This document shows positions 1 through 11,346 of a DNA stretch of 64,000 nt, one piece after another. This DNA comes from Drechslerella dactyloides (Eukaryota > Ascomycota > Orbiliomycetes > Orbiliales > Orbiliaceae), in NCBI GenBank assembly GCA_020064725.1, contig JAGTWJ010000019.1:434001-498000 (forward strand), in the 5' to 3' direction. Both the position numbers and the translations under genes were made by a program. The notes below the pieces were generated by a model. It was given only the letters and a program-made list of their open reading frames with translations. It made no database searches and was not told where the DNA came from. Each line of letters starts with the position of its first letter. Position 1 is the stretch's first letter.

Positions 1-1002
1 AATCCGAGGGCGAGTACACCGTCAAGTTGGAAGGCGCACGCATCGCCGGCTACCACACCATCTTCCTCGGCGCGCTGAGAGATCCGATCCTCATTTCCCA
101 GCTCGACCCATGGATCGCCTGGATCGAGGGAATGGTCAAGAGCCAGGTACGCGGGTTCGAATACGAGGTGAAAATCCACCGATACGGTGTGAACGGCGTG
201 ATGGGTCCGCTGGAGCCAGACACTAGCGTCGGCAAGGAAGTCTGCATCGTCGGCCAGGTTAAAGCTGCCACGCAAGCGCAAGCGGATCAGGTTGCCAGTA
301 TGACCAAATTTGGTTTCACGCACGCCCCGTATGCCGGCCAGCTTGCCACGGCGGGGAACTTTGCGTGGCCGCTGACACCATGCGAGATCTCGATGGGCCC
401 GCTGGCAGAATTCTGCGTGTACCACATCATGCGCAAGGTTGATCCCATCGGTTTGTTCCCTATCAAGGTCGAGCTCGTCGCTGGCGCAAATACATTCGTT
501 CAAGAAGGTTCGTTCAATCGATATCTTTAGAGACAGCCGCAACATGAATGAGATACAACTTTGACTGACACTACCCGTAAAACTAGGCCCTCTAGTCACC
601 ACCCACAAACCCTCCTTGAAAATCAGCGCTCCAAAGAGCGCGAAGAAGTACCCTCTAGAGCCCGAACCCGTCGCAGGCACCTGTTACCTCGGCGACATCG
701 CATCCGTCCTGCGCAGCAAGAATTCCGGCCCCTACGAACTAACCCTCGACGTCATGTTTGGTGACCAGGAAACGTACGAGCGGGTCAAAACTTCCGGTGT
801 GCTCTCCGCAGAGTCAATTGCCAAAATGTACAAGATTAGCACTAAGGATGTGCTAGCATGTCTATTCTGGGACCCGGCCATGGCGTTCAAGGCGACGATT
901 AAGCGGCCACAGGTATCGGGTGGCTTTGGAGAGTCGGATACGCATGGGTCGCAGCAGCACATTCCCTTGCTGTATACGACACTACCGTGGGGTAGAACTT
1001 AG
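1..1002 (+). CDS. AtuA / DUF4387 fusion protein, 3' part only
   Basis: This is the end of a protein that joins an AtuA domain (acyclic terpene utilisation, formerly DUF1446) to a C-terminal DUF4387 domain, a common fungal arrangement. The gene begins before the window. Exons read <1..507 and 587..1002. The intron has donor G|GTTCGT, a CTGAC branch point and acceptor CTAG, and its phase joins cleanly into ...EG-PLVTTHKPSLKIS. The first exon shows the AtuA core (GYHTIFLGALRDPILISQLD, then VCIVGQV). The second shows DUF4387 hallmarks (LRSKNSGPYELTLD, FWDPAMAFKATI). AtuA was first described in bacterial degradation of citronellol and geraniol; the fungal reaction is not established, so the substrate is unknown. 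The stop at 1000-1002 is clear. Family assignment is confident and function is not. Confidence 0.88.
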
Positions 1003-1655
1003 GTGTCTCATTGGTGATTCCTGAACCATTCTGTATCCGCAAGCTCCTGCGAAAATCTTTTACTCATGTGGATGCTTATCTTGACGTGATATCTGAGAAA
1101 TCTCAGGCTGTCGAGAAAGAATTTTGTCTGTATGTACTTTCTGTTTGAGTTTCTGTATTATTCCATTTTCCAGAGCTACTAGCTCAATCAATCTATTGTG
1201 CATCGATCGTGATCATTTGCCGCCTATACATCACTACAAGAGCTATATTATCGTAATTCTTCAACTCGTATATATTGCGTTCTTAAACCTAGTTCTTAAT
1301 AGACCGCCTGATGCATTGTGCTAGCTACACAGCCATGAACGATAAATCCCAACGGTTATCCCAGTACAACTACCATGGTATATCAAGAGACTACTATATT
1401 GACACCAATTTCCAACAATCTAAGTGTTTGTCTATGCCCTCACAAAATAAGCGAAGCTTCGGACCCCAGCAGCGTCTTTCAGCACATAGTCTGGGCAATG
1501 CCACACCAAAGCTTGACATCATCTCGTCAGCTCCAGGATGGCCGCCGACCTCCCACATCCGGAATCCAACGGATCCAACCCCCAAAGCAGGTTCGAAAAA
1601 AAAAAGCTAAGGGCCGAGCAACCAGAAACGGGTGCAAAAAATCGACAAAAAGAAA
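1003..1655. other. Intergenic, no gene seen
   Basis: This is the 3' flank of the AtuA gene and the downstream flank of the tRNA. Short open frames on both strands have no coding character. A-rich runs just below the tRNA (about 1636-1651) read as T-runs on the tRNA strand and fit RNA polymerase III termination. Confidence 0.6.
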
Positions 1656-1727
1656 CTCTCGAACGGGGAATCGAACCCCGGTCGCCCGCGTGACAGGCGG
1701 GAATCTTGACCACTGGACCATTCGAGA
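1656..1727 (-). tRNA. tRNA-Asp (anticodon GTC)
   Basis: The reverse strand folds into a full 72-nt cloverleaf. The 7-bp acceptor stem pairs TCTCGAA with TTCGAGA and is followed by discriminator G. The D-arm carries an A box (TGGTCCAGTGG). The anticodon stem CCCGC/GCGGG closes the loop CTGTCAC, giving anticodon GTC (Asp). The T-arm carries a B box (GGTTCGATTCC). There is no intron. T-runs lie directly downstream as expected for a Pol III gene. It sits alone between two protein-coding genes. Confidence 0.97.
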
Positions 1728-2097
1728 TTCCAGATTGTTGAAGGATCGATTAAATCTGCGGTATATAATGTCACTTTGTTACTCGGCTAAACAAAAGTGG
1801 ACGCTCGCGTTTCGTATCTCAGCTTCTGCGTCTCACGGACGCTACGACCGCCCTTGGAACTTACGTTTCAACAAAATTTTTACGAACAGCGTAATTATGT
1901 AAGTTTTCAAAACCAAAGTGGTATCAATTCGCAAACCAAAAATCTAGCTGCAAGTAAGAGGTAGTACCGTCATAACCCACCAAAAGAGAGCAACATGAGC
2001 GCCAAAGGTAAACATTCGCCAAAGTAAGAAAATCAAAGAAATGGCGCTTAATGATATATAAACTATCTCTGGTAAAGAGGTGGACGGCTCGACCCAG
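1728..2097. other. Intergenic, no gene seen
   Basis: This lies between the 5' side of the tRNA and the 3' end of the HEI10-like gene. It is moderately AT-rich. I see no open frame of weight and no repeat. Confidence 0.5.
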
Positions 2098-3725
2098 TCA
2101 GCCGAGATACATATGTCTATTACCACCGCCATTAAAATACGGTCGAGGTCCGGTCGAAGGCCGCATCGCGTTTGACGGTCGGACACTTCCAACACCCTGA
2201 ATATTGCTCAGGCTGTGGCTTGATCTAGGGACGGCTCTATTCGCTGATATCTCGTGAAGACCCGGATGTCGCCCTCTGGCCGGTATTTGCGGTGCCATCC
2301 CTCCAAATGATTTCTGACCGCCATTCCAATCTTGCGTCATTGAGTTCGCACGGATGCCACCATTGACCGTAGGAACAAAAGCTGGACGATGGGTCCGAGA
2401 GCTGACGGGCGTTGCCACTCCACCTGCATAGATTTTACTAGTCAGCTCTCAACTTCACATTTTCAATATTGAACATAAAGAACATGACTTCTACCCATAT
2501 TTTCCCTCAATGCATTGATAGGCCATGAAGTGTTATGGGCTGCCCCAATTCTAGTGTTTGCATGCATGTTGCCACTGCCGGCGACCCTCGCGTTCGGGGG
2601 CGGCATCGCCACCCTACTCATATCGCCATTCCCATTGCCCATGGCGCTGTCGTGCTGCTCAAAACCTCTAAGTATATTGGACATATTGGTGCCATTGGTG
2701 AACGGTATTTGTCCGCCGATTTCACCGCCAGAGAGTTGGTTCTGTCTCATAGGGGAGGCCGGTATGGCGTTCATGTCACTTAGTCTTGCGGCCCCGCTTG
2801 ATGTCCCCGGAGGGACTGGCTGGCTGATAGTTTGGTCGATTACAGCGGCGGCATTCTGGGTATGCGAAATCAGATTTTTGCGCCTGAGTCTGTCCAGTTC
2901 GCCTTGAAGTTTTTTGCATCTGCTGGTCTTCTCACGAAAGGATTCACCAAGCTCATTGTTCTTATGGACCAATTCCTGGTTGGTAAGAGTTATTGCTGGA
3001 GCTCAGAAATCGCCGTCAGATCATCCGCTTCTTCTCGCAAAGTTTCCATTGCCAGGGTGTATCGCCGCGAGATCAGGGTGTATATACAATGATGGTGGAG
3101 TGCTCACCTTCAAGCTGGGCAGTCAGGGTTTCCACCTTCGAAGTTGCCTCGTTTATGGCACGCTCGTAGTCGATGCTCAACTCCTTGGAATCGTTTCTCG
3201 CAGTGTTGAGGACGTATTCCTGATAGACGCTGTATAAATTGGCCTGTTAGGTTGAGTTGCCTTGGATCATGCATTCTCCAATCATTGAATCATGCGCAAT
3301 AAGAAACGTACATCTCCTGTGCGGCCTGATACGCCCAGAATCTGAGCCCATGATCAACCAAAGTAGAGATAACAGTCGGATGCAGGCCAGCGAGCACGAC
3401 CTTTTGGCAGTTATCTGGGATGGTTGTTTGAATGTGGCCTATATCACCCTCCTCTGCAAGCGCTGTGCCGCAAGCAGGACATATCGGCACGTTAGGTCCC
3501 GGGTTGATGAGTCGACCGTCTACACAACTAGGACAGAATATATGACTATAGACTGCGTTAGAGCTCCCTGGTAGGATACAGGAGGATCTCTGCCGAGATC
3601 TAGGGAAGGAACTTGTAGACGTACCTGCATGATGTCACGATAGCGATGTTGGTCAGGGTTGCTCTGCAGTTGATGATGTTGCATTTGAGGTATGGATACA
3701 GCTGTTCATCCGCATCCGCGCCCAT
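2098..3725 (-). CDS. HEI10/CCNB1IP1-like RING E3 ligase (candidate ZMM factor)
   Basis: The model has five exons, complement(2098..2423, 2495..2995, 3108..3229, 3312..3545, 3625..3725), giving 427 aa with all phases consistent. An N-terminal RING spans residues 15-59 (Cys15, Cys20, Cys33, His35, Cys38, Cys41, Cys56, Cys59). Its start CNIINCRATLTN and end ICPACG match the CCNB1IP1/HEI10 type. Then come the family's LAGLHPTVI and FWAYQAAQEIVYQEYV segments, a coiled coil (about 145-220) and a disordered Ser/Asn/Gly-rich tail. In plants, animals and Sordaria, HEI10 is a SUMO/ubiquitin ligase on the synaptonemal complex that marks crossover sites. The start chosen is the first ATG in frame before the RING. 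The 112-nt intron before exon 4 is the least certain; its CTGAC branch point and phase support it. A meiotic role is inferred from family. Confidence 0.82.
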
Positions 3726-4206
3726 GGTCGCGACAAGAAGTTCTACACTAGCCAGTTGTCTCGGAGGATGTTGACTAGACTATTGTGAATTCAGAAAAAT
3801 ACGAGAAGCCAATTCAATGCTGAGAGGGACAAAGCTAAGACCACGATCTCGAGCTCATGTGCAGCAGTTGCGGCGATATTTGCTGGATCGATGGGGATAG
3901 GATCTCGAGGGACCAGGTGCATTGCGATGGAGGAAGGTTGAAGGAGAGGGAGAAGTGCGTCATTATCGAGAAGATAAGGAGATGATAAAGGGGTGGGAGG
4001 GGGTTCTGGCGGGCGGTGTTGGCCGGACATTGGAGGCTCTTATCGCAGGGAATCATTATCGCATGTCGGGAGTTACCAGGCATATCGTATTATATATTAT
4101 ACACACAAACACAGAACAGCAGACCATGCATCAACGCTCAATACGAAGCAAACAGCAACAGCACGCATAATGCCCATCTATCGTATCCGCTCTGCCAACA
4201 TCTCTC
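3726..4206. promoter_or_regulatory. Upstream region of the HEI10-like gene
   Basis: This is the 5' flank of the HEI10-like gene, which also holds the 3' flank of NUP49; both are on the minus strand. No coding frame is convincing. I could not identify a defined meiotic promoter element by eye. Confidence 0.4.
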
Positions 4207-5731
4207 TCATCTCCCCAGCGTCTTGAGGTCCTCGTTCACCGAGGCTACCTTGCTCGCCACCGCGAGCATGCCCGAGAACACCATTCTCTCCGCTTTGATG
4301 ACCTCCTTGACCTTGCTCTCTGCACTCAGGTTGACTTGTCCAACGTCCCTCTCTACAGCCTCCAGCGTCTTCTCCACCTCTCCGATCGCAGAGAGGAAAT
4401 TTTCCGTCTTGCCTTCTAGCTCTCCCGTCTTCTCTTCAAAGTACGGTATTAGAGAGTATTCGGGGTTCGAAGTGTGATGCGAGGAGAGATAGTGCGACCG
4501 CTGCGAGATTGGTATTCTGAGGATGTCGATGGTCCGTGTGCTCAGAGACGCGGTATTGACAAGCTGGGCCGAAGCATTGTGCAGTTGTCCGATGGAGTGG
4601 CCGTCGTTGTTCAAGAAGGTTGTCGTAAATCCCAGTTTCCGAGATATGTGCTCTACGTCTCGATCGACGGATTCCATCGCCTCCTTGTGGTCTACCGATC
4701 TAGCACTGATTTCGTTCGAGATTCCGATCGACTTCTGGATGTAGCCGTCTAAATAGTCGAGGAGACTTCGGACGTCGCCGTTGAGTTCTTCGTATCGGGT
4801 CGTCCCCCTCATGTTGGAGAAGTTCATATCTACGGCTTGCGGTTGCTGCTGCGCCTGCGGTTGTCCGAGCATGCTCGATTGAGGTTGTTGGGGGGTGGAC
4901 GAGCCGAAGAGACCACCCGCCGTTGATTGCGCTGCGGGTTGGCCGCTATTTAACACTCGAGTTAGCCTGCATATTTTGAAACATTCATGGCATGATTGGA
5001 ACGTACAAGAGGCTTGTCGCGGCCGGTCTCTGCGCCTGTTGACCACCGAATAGTCCGCCACCTGGTCCAGTTGCCGCCGAGCCACCGAATGACCCTCCAC
5101 CAGCAACTGGCTGAGCTGGTGTAGCTGCAGGTGCACCGAATAACCCCCCTCCTCCACTGGCTGCCGCCGGCTGGGCAGTCGCCGTAGACCCAAAGAGACT
5201 CGCGGCAGCTGGTGCTGACGTCGCCGCAGCTCCAAACAGACTGGTGCCACCGGGAGCGGAAGCAGGTGTAGCCGTACTACTGCCGAACAGTCCACCGGCA
5301 GCGGCTGGTGCAGCAGCGGTCGAGCCAAACAACCCTGTCGCGGCCGGCGCAGAAGTCGTCGCAGCTCCACCAAACAGTCCTCCAGCCGCGGGGGCATTCG
5401 TAGCCGCTGTAGCCGTCGCGCCGAATAGACCGCCAGATGGTGCCGGTGTAGTTGTAGAAGCACCGAACAACCCTCCCGCTGGAGCCGTCGAGCCCGGCTG
5501 GCCTAATCCGCCAGCAGATGCGGGTGCTTGGTTGGTCGACTGGCCGAAGAGAGAGGAAGCAGTGGTGCCTGCCAGGCCGCCAGTCACCGCTCCGGAGCCT
5601 TGACCACTTTATTCCGAATGTAAGCATGAGAAATGGAACTGCCTGCTCGTGAAAACGGGGACCTACAAGGTATTCGCCGCCGTGGTGTTTATCGCACTAG
5701 GGGTGTTCGACACCCTGGAGAAGAGCGACAT
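4207..5731 (-). CDS. NUP49: FG nucleoporin Nup49 (Nsp1 subcomplex)
   Basis: Three exons, complement(4207..4945, 5007..5606, 5667..5731), give 467 aa. The start MSLFSRVSNT is followed by an FG/GLFG-rich domain (about residues 22-265) with many GLFGA, SLFG and FGQ units in Ala/Thr/Pro-rich spacers. Both splice joins restore FG units (FGQGSG and SLFGQ), which supports them. The C-terminal 200 residues are coiled coil without FG and fit the Nsp1-interacting segment of Nup49/Nup58. In the pore this protein partners Nsp1 and Nup57 in the central channel, where FG repeats bind transport receptors. It is transcribed divergently from FIP1 across a 357-bp gap. The first intron's AAAG acceptor is weak, but it is the one that keeps the frame. 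Confidence 0.86.
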
Positions 5732-6088
5732 GGCGCCGGAATAGCGTGAAGTCAGTGAGGACTCGATCGGTAACGTAGGATAAGGCGCGCGACGACTCTC
5801 GAGAAAGGCGAATGGCGACAGCGGTGGCACTCGACAATGATCGAATGGTGGTCGGATGGTGGTCGTGCCGATGAAGCTTGCAGGATCGAAGATAGCCGCG
5901 TGGGAGGACGCGCACAAAATTAACTAACTACGCGACAAACACACTCTCCACAAACCCTCACCCTCGACTTTCAACCACACATCAGCAACAGGATCCAGAA
6001 CACCCCGCCGACCGTCGCGACAGAACGGCCGTTGAAGCTAGCCCGCTGATTGGCCGCTCGGCCTCAGGCCCCCATCGCAGCATCCAGG
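5732..6088. promoter_or_regulatory. Divergent promoter NUP49 / FIP1
   Basis: This 357-bp space separates the NUP49 and FIP1 start codons and must hold both promoters and leaders. The FIP1 side has a pyrimidine-rich and CA-rich leader (about 5935-5990). I see no clear TATA box. Confidence 0.5.
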
Positions 6089-7591
6089 ATGGATGAGGAC
6101 GACGACGATCTCTACGGAGACTCTTCTCCCCCGGCGCAGCCGACCCACCAGGTCACAGTCCAAGACCTGCTCTCACACGACAACTCGACTCCAAAGCCAG
6201 CACCGTCCATTGCTATCGCCCAGCCCGGCCAACCACAGGCCGTTCTCCGCCAGGATGTCAGCATGAATGACAACGACGAGGCAGACGGCGCTGGAGACGG
6301 CGCGGAGGAGGAAGAAATCGAAATCGAGGTCGAGGAGGAGGTCGAGGAGGATGAAGACGTATGTCTCCGTGGACCCTCCAAACCTATTCAGTGCTGATGA
6401 CACCAATTGACTTGCTTCGCTACACTCAGGACGTTGAATTCATATTCGAACCCAAGGCTGGGCAGACCGTTGCTCCACCTCAGGCCGCTGCCCGCTACGG
6501 CATACGCACAGCCGCCGCCTCGATTGCTCCACAGCGACAGCTATCGCAGCAAGACCTGAAGGAGCACACCACCGTGCCCTCTGCTTCTCCTGCACCTCGC
6601 GCCGCCATTCCTACCACCGCCACTACCATAATAACAACAACGAAGACGCCCGTTCCCCGTGGACCCACCCCGCCTCCGATTGCAACATCCACTCTTGATA
6701 TCAACGCCGTTCCCGTACACCCTTCCACCGGCGAAAAGCTGACATCTCTCAACATCGATGAGCTCCCTTCAAAGCCATGGCGAAACGCAGGCTCTGACAT
6801 CACCGACTACTTCAACTATGGCTTCGACGAGTTCACTTGGACGGCCTACTGCCAGAAGCAGGAGAACACAAGGAAGGACTTCGATCCTAAGAAGATGATG
6901 GAAGAGATGATGATGTTTGGCAACATGCTCGACCCATCTGCGCTCATGAATATGACCGGTGGGCCCGGAGGAGCAGGCGCCAACAATGCTGGTAATATGG
7001 GCAACGTCGGTGCGGGACAACTGCCAAGTGGCATGCCACCTCTGCCCCCGGGGATACCACCGGAGATGGCGGCGGCCATGATGCAACAATTTGGGGCGCA
7101 GGGAATGCCCGGGATGCCACAGATGCCGGGCATGCCGGGTATGGCTGGGTTCGGCATGGATATGATGGGCGGTGGCAACAATGCGCAAAACAGACAAGAC
7201 ATGTCTCAGATGTTCAATCCCGGCGGACAGGGCGGCTTCGGACCTCAGGGTATGGGGCAGTTCACCCCGCAAATGAGCAACTCGTACGCCGAAGAGCAGC
7301 AGCGATTTGAGCAACAGAAGTATATCCAGCAGCAGCAGCGAATGTATGGCCATTATCATTCTTAAGATCACCATATAAACATCTTTACTATAATCAAATC
7401 AACCGGCAACGCACACTGACAAACCGCACTTGATCATATGCAGACAACAGCAGCAGCGCGTCTTCAACAATCCAAACGCTGCTTACGGTAACTTTCAGCC
7501 GCAGAATGCTGCTAATCAGATGGGACGCGGGAGAGGCGGGCCTGGTGTCCAAGGTGGGGCCGGGAACGTGTCACAACAGAGGGGGTGGTAG
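6089..7591 (+). CDS. FIP1: Pre-mRNA 3'-end processing factor Fip1
   Basis: Three exons (6089..6358, 6430..7343, 7444..7591) give 443 aa. The start MDEDDDDLYG opens an acidic N-terminus that in yeast contacts poly(A) polymerase. The diagnostic Fip1 motif lies near residues 200-232 (LPSKPW, SDITDYFNYGFDEFTW). A Met/Gly/Pro-rich stretch, a Gln-rich stretch and an RG-rich end (MGRGRGGPGV...QQRGW) follow, typical of this family. Fip1 links poly(A) polymerase to CPF/CPSF and binds U-rich RNA in the nucleus. The last exon is supported by donor AAT|GTATGG, acceptor ATGCAG and restored Gln-rich coding; without it the protein would end at 7365. The frame after the TAG stop stays open for another 138 sense codons (separate entry). 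Confidence 0.93.
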
Positions 7592-8008
7592 GGCCACCAG
7601 TATCTGGACGGCGACAGCGGCACCCTCGATGCCCCGGCCTTCCTACCTATCCCTAACATCATGAGACCAACCAATCCGACGCCTAGATTCCAGAAAAGGC
7701 ACTCTAATGATTTTGATAATATGGATTTGCAAATCGGTATGGCCATGCTCGAGACTGCTGGCACTAATCAGATCAATGATTGTAAGGATGCCACGACCCG
7801 CAAAACTCTTTCGGAGATCTCGGGTAATTCTCGAGCTTTCCAAACGGCCCGCCGTCACCCCCATGGACTGCCTCTCCAGACGGAACTGAAAGTTTGCGGA
7901 GGAGGGCAGCATGAAACTATCACACGGAAGAAAGAGAATTTCGCACCCGCAAATTTCGATAGTGGAGTGGATATCGAAGCGCTTATTAGGCAGCTTACGG
8001 GGCAGTAG
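7592..8008 (+). other. Open frame continuing after the FIP1 stop (readthrough extension or small separate gene)
   Basis: Directly after the FIP1 TAG the same frame remains free of stops for 138 codons up to a stop at 8006-8008. The first ATG is at 7661 and would give a 115-aa protein (starts MRPTNPTPRFQ, ends IEALIRQLTGQ). Composition looks coding (balanced, hydrophilic, few repeats), but I recognise no domain. It could be a stop-codon readthrough extension of Fip1, an alternative last exon, a short independent gene, or decayed former coding sequence. The base after TAG is G, which is not one of the strong readthrough contexts. Confidence 0.35.
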
Positions 8009-8564
8009 TTCTCATTCTGCGTTCTTTGTTCTTTGTTCTTTGCGTTTTGAATTTTCTGATACTCACCTTGGATATGTTTTCTTACGGACGCTAGGCGCTT
8101 TTCTATCGCATCCCTCTTCAACGCTGATTGGACTTTTGGATGAAAACACGGACATGTATATTAATGCGGGGCCTCCATTCTACATACCCAGCTTTTGTGC
8201 ATACTTCAATGACACGATGCATCGATGCATAGATGATATGGATGAAAGCTCGGAATATTACCAATCCAGACCAACGTGCTAAGATCGATCCGGAGAGCAG
8301 CACTCCACGATGTACTTACTTACTTACAAAGGTGCCCGCAGCCGTTTGAATATGCCGTTAACACCGATGCAGCAATACCGTATACCGCGTGTGTTGATAA
8401 CAGCCGTCAGCCATTCCATCCACCTGCATCGTATCCAGCCTTATAGCGCGATGCTTCTCGTAATTCAAGGCTACATTGAATCGTGCCTCAACATGCCGCA
8501 GCAATTCTAACTATGACCCTCATGACATCCTCGAACAATCAACAGCCACGCTTGCCCAGCAACA
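8009..8564. other. Intergenic, no gene seen
   Basis: T-rich sequence just past the stop at 8008 (about 8010-8060) would suit a 3' UTR or polyadenylation site. The rest is the upstream region of the next gene. No credible coding frame or repeat. Confidence 0.5.
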
Positions 8565-11346
8565 ATGCAAGAAGAAGGATCCCTCTTGCTCTACGCGCGA
8601 GCGTACGATCTTGTCGAAGACCACACGTCCATCTCGCCACTCTCGTTCATCTGTCTTCCCTTTGATGCAGACGAAGATGCCGCGGAACCCTCGACTCTCA
8701 TCGCAAGCCTAGCCGAATACCTACCGTCCGTCGGCCCTCTGGACGCTACCAAGGAGCGGCTCGAGGTTACCAAGGAGGCCGGAGTACTCCTATCTCAGAC
8801 TCTCGCCCTACGAACCTACCAAGGCCAGGACGAAGACTTATACGCACGATGGGACTCACTGCGTCTCGATGAGCCGCTACTGCGGTTTTCCGCCACCAAG
8901 CCCGTATCGAAGAAGACTGCACTGGGTAAGCTCGATTTGAAGCGTCTGGTGGTCGATGAGATCACGACAGACGATGATAGAGACGAGGGACTGTCATTTC
9001 CAAGCTATGCGTGGGATAGGATGAATGAGATTATAGAAGATTTCGCGGGGGACAGGATGACGGTTGACCGTCGGGTTTTAGTATATCTCAGAGACACGGT
9101 CAAGGTGCCCGTGGTCGAGGAGACAGAAGGACACGATGAGCTATATGAAGATGTAAGTTGAATTGTAGATATCTCACTCCTGGTGGTTCCCTTCCACTGA
9201 ACCGATACCACGATGCAGAGACCCAGGGTTCAGGGTGGCATTACACCCCCTCTATCGCCGTTACCTTCTCCGGAGATCCCGCTGTCTCCTATCCTCCTCG
9301 AAGAAATCGCTCACGACTTCGAGCCTTTATCTTTTGACGACGGCGACCAGACACTCCCTGCTGATATCGAGAATGCCCTCCTATATGACGCACTACTGGA
9401 AACCCCAACCGCCACTAGAATCTTGCATGAGATACAACAGCCCCCATCAATAACACCGTCACCGGCAAAACGCCCACTTCCCGAGCTTCACATAGAAGTC
9501 CCTCTCACCCCACCAGTGAGCAGTCCATACAAACGGACCAAACTCTCGGACGCTGTAGAAGCTACTGCGGTGCAGACTGAAGCGGAGTCTCCATCAGCAC
9601 CGCCCGCCGCTCCTACCAAAAGGGTCACTTTTTCCGATATAGTAGAAGAATTCATCATCCCGCCATCACTGGACCCGTCGGATGACGAATCAGAAGCAGA
9701 GACGGAAGATGGCCCCAACTGCGATATCCTCACACGGTCCGCTATGGCGCTATTCACGTTGGACGTCATGGAGCCCGGCGCAATGTACTTTCTGCGCCAG
9801 CTGCAACAAGAGCAGCTTGAGGACTCGACAAAAACTGAACCTGACCATGACGGCCTTCGTGTCGATGTGCCAATCGTGGAATGGAAGAGGCCGGTTCCCC
9901 GATGGGTTCACAAAGACAGGTTGGCGGACAGTTTGAAGAATATCATGGATGAGGAGGTTATGCGAAAGTGGGAGTATCGGCGAAGCCTGGACATCGCGGG
10001 ACTACCCTGGGCTATCGTGAGTGTCGAGTACGGATGGGAAACAGTTGACGAAGCAATCATCTCGGGCGACGAAGCAAGTACCCTTGAGGAGCTCATTTCG
10101 GACAGCCTTTCTGAGACAATAATCGAGGATGAGAGCACAGAGTTTTGGAAGCATGAGACGGGTATTCAGGACGACGAAGACCTCGAGCGAGCCGAAATCG
10201 AGCCAAAAATGGACCTCGACAGCCTAGTCGAAAGGCGAAAGACAAAGAAGGCAGAACTTCCTCCAGCACATCCTGAGCTTTCTGCCCTCGATCCTAAAAA
10301 CCACCTTGCCTCCTTCCTCGCTCTGCAGAACCATAAACTGAAGCCATCACCCGCAACCCAAGTACCAGACCCGATACTCATCTCGTCTGACATCGTCACC
10401 CCGCCAGCTTCATCACAGCCATCCGCTCCGACGACAAGAACCTCTACTACAATAGAACCTTCTCACAACCTTCCCCCACCACCAGATCCGGCATCCTCAT
10501 TCATAATCTCCGCATCCTTCCTCACAAACCGCACGCTGTACCGGGCAATCCGATCCCTCTGCCCAACCTCTACTTTCATCGAACGAGACTTCGACTCCCA
10601 GCTCTTTCAAAACATGTTCGGACAAGAAGACCAGGTCCCCGATGAGCCGACCAGCGAAGCCGATATACTAGTCTCGCCACTCGTCGGCATCATAATCACA
10701 AACCTACAAACGATCAGACAAAAGATACTGCCTGGACTGCCCGCGCATTCCCCGTCCGCCGCTCTAGGAGCACACGCAGATGGAATCAGAGACCGCATCG
10801 CAAAGGTATCGCAGCGATACGAGAAGCTGATAGTCGGGTTATCTATAGACATCGGCGGCGGGAGCGATGCCTTCGAACTGGGCAAGACTGACTGTGCCAT
10901 GCTTGCAGGGTTCATCGGGTTTTGCGAAGCCTTAGAAAGCGTTCAAGTAGCCGTGATCAGAGACGGTGGTGGGAACGAAGCTAAAGCACGTTGGATCGTG
11001 GAAATGATGGGCTTGCACGCGAATCGCTGGAAACAGTACGGAATGAAGGTGGAACCAACAGAGACAGAATCTTCAGTAAGCTTGCTCCCTGACAGCATAT
11101 TTTCTATACGCCTCGGTAAACTAACTGCGATCAAAGTGGGAGACGTTTCTCCGCTACGCCGGGATGAATTCATACGCAGCACAGGCCGTGTTAACAAAGC
11201 TGAGAGAAAGCGAGTGTAGTCTCGTCGATTTCGTGACGATCGAGAAGGAGAGCCGACGGGTGATATTTGAGCCGTTCGTGGGCAGAAGGGTGCTCGAGAG
11301 GCTTGAGGAGGTGGTGGGGGCTGGCTGGCTGTCAATCCAAGAATAA
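8565..11346 (+). CDS. Candidate Zip2/SHOC1-like XPF-fold meiotic protein
   Basis: Three exons (8565..9152, 9219..11075, 11137..11346), all in phase 0, give 884 aa. The protein is acidic, with Pro/Ser-rich disorder in the middle. Its last 350 residues look like a degenerate XPF-type nuclease fold followed by a helix-hairpin-helix end: a strand-rich stretch (ADILVSPLVGIIITNLQTI), an LIVGLSID strand, a Gly/Ser loop, an FIGFCEAL helix, and then WETFLRYAGMNSYAAQAVL. I see no ERKxxxD nuclease motif, as expected for Zip2/SHOC1, which with Spo16 forms an inactive XPF-ERCC1-like DNA binder in meiotic crossover formation. The WExFLRxAGxN block is shared with uncharacterised fungal proteins I believe belong to this group. 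The gene model is strong and the name is tentative. Confidence 0.6.

Noticed and set aside
5244..5603. 119-codon plus-strand frame
   Set aside because: It is antisense to the NUP49 FG repeats; the Pro/Ala pattern is the complement of GLFGA codons.
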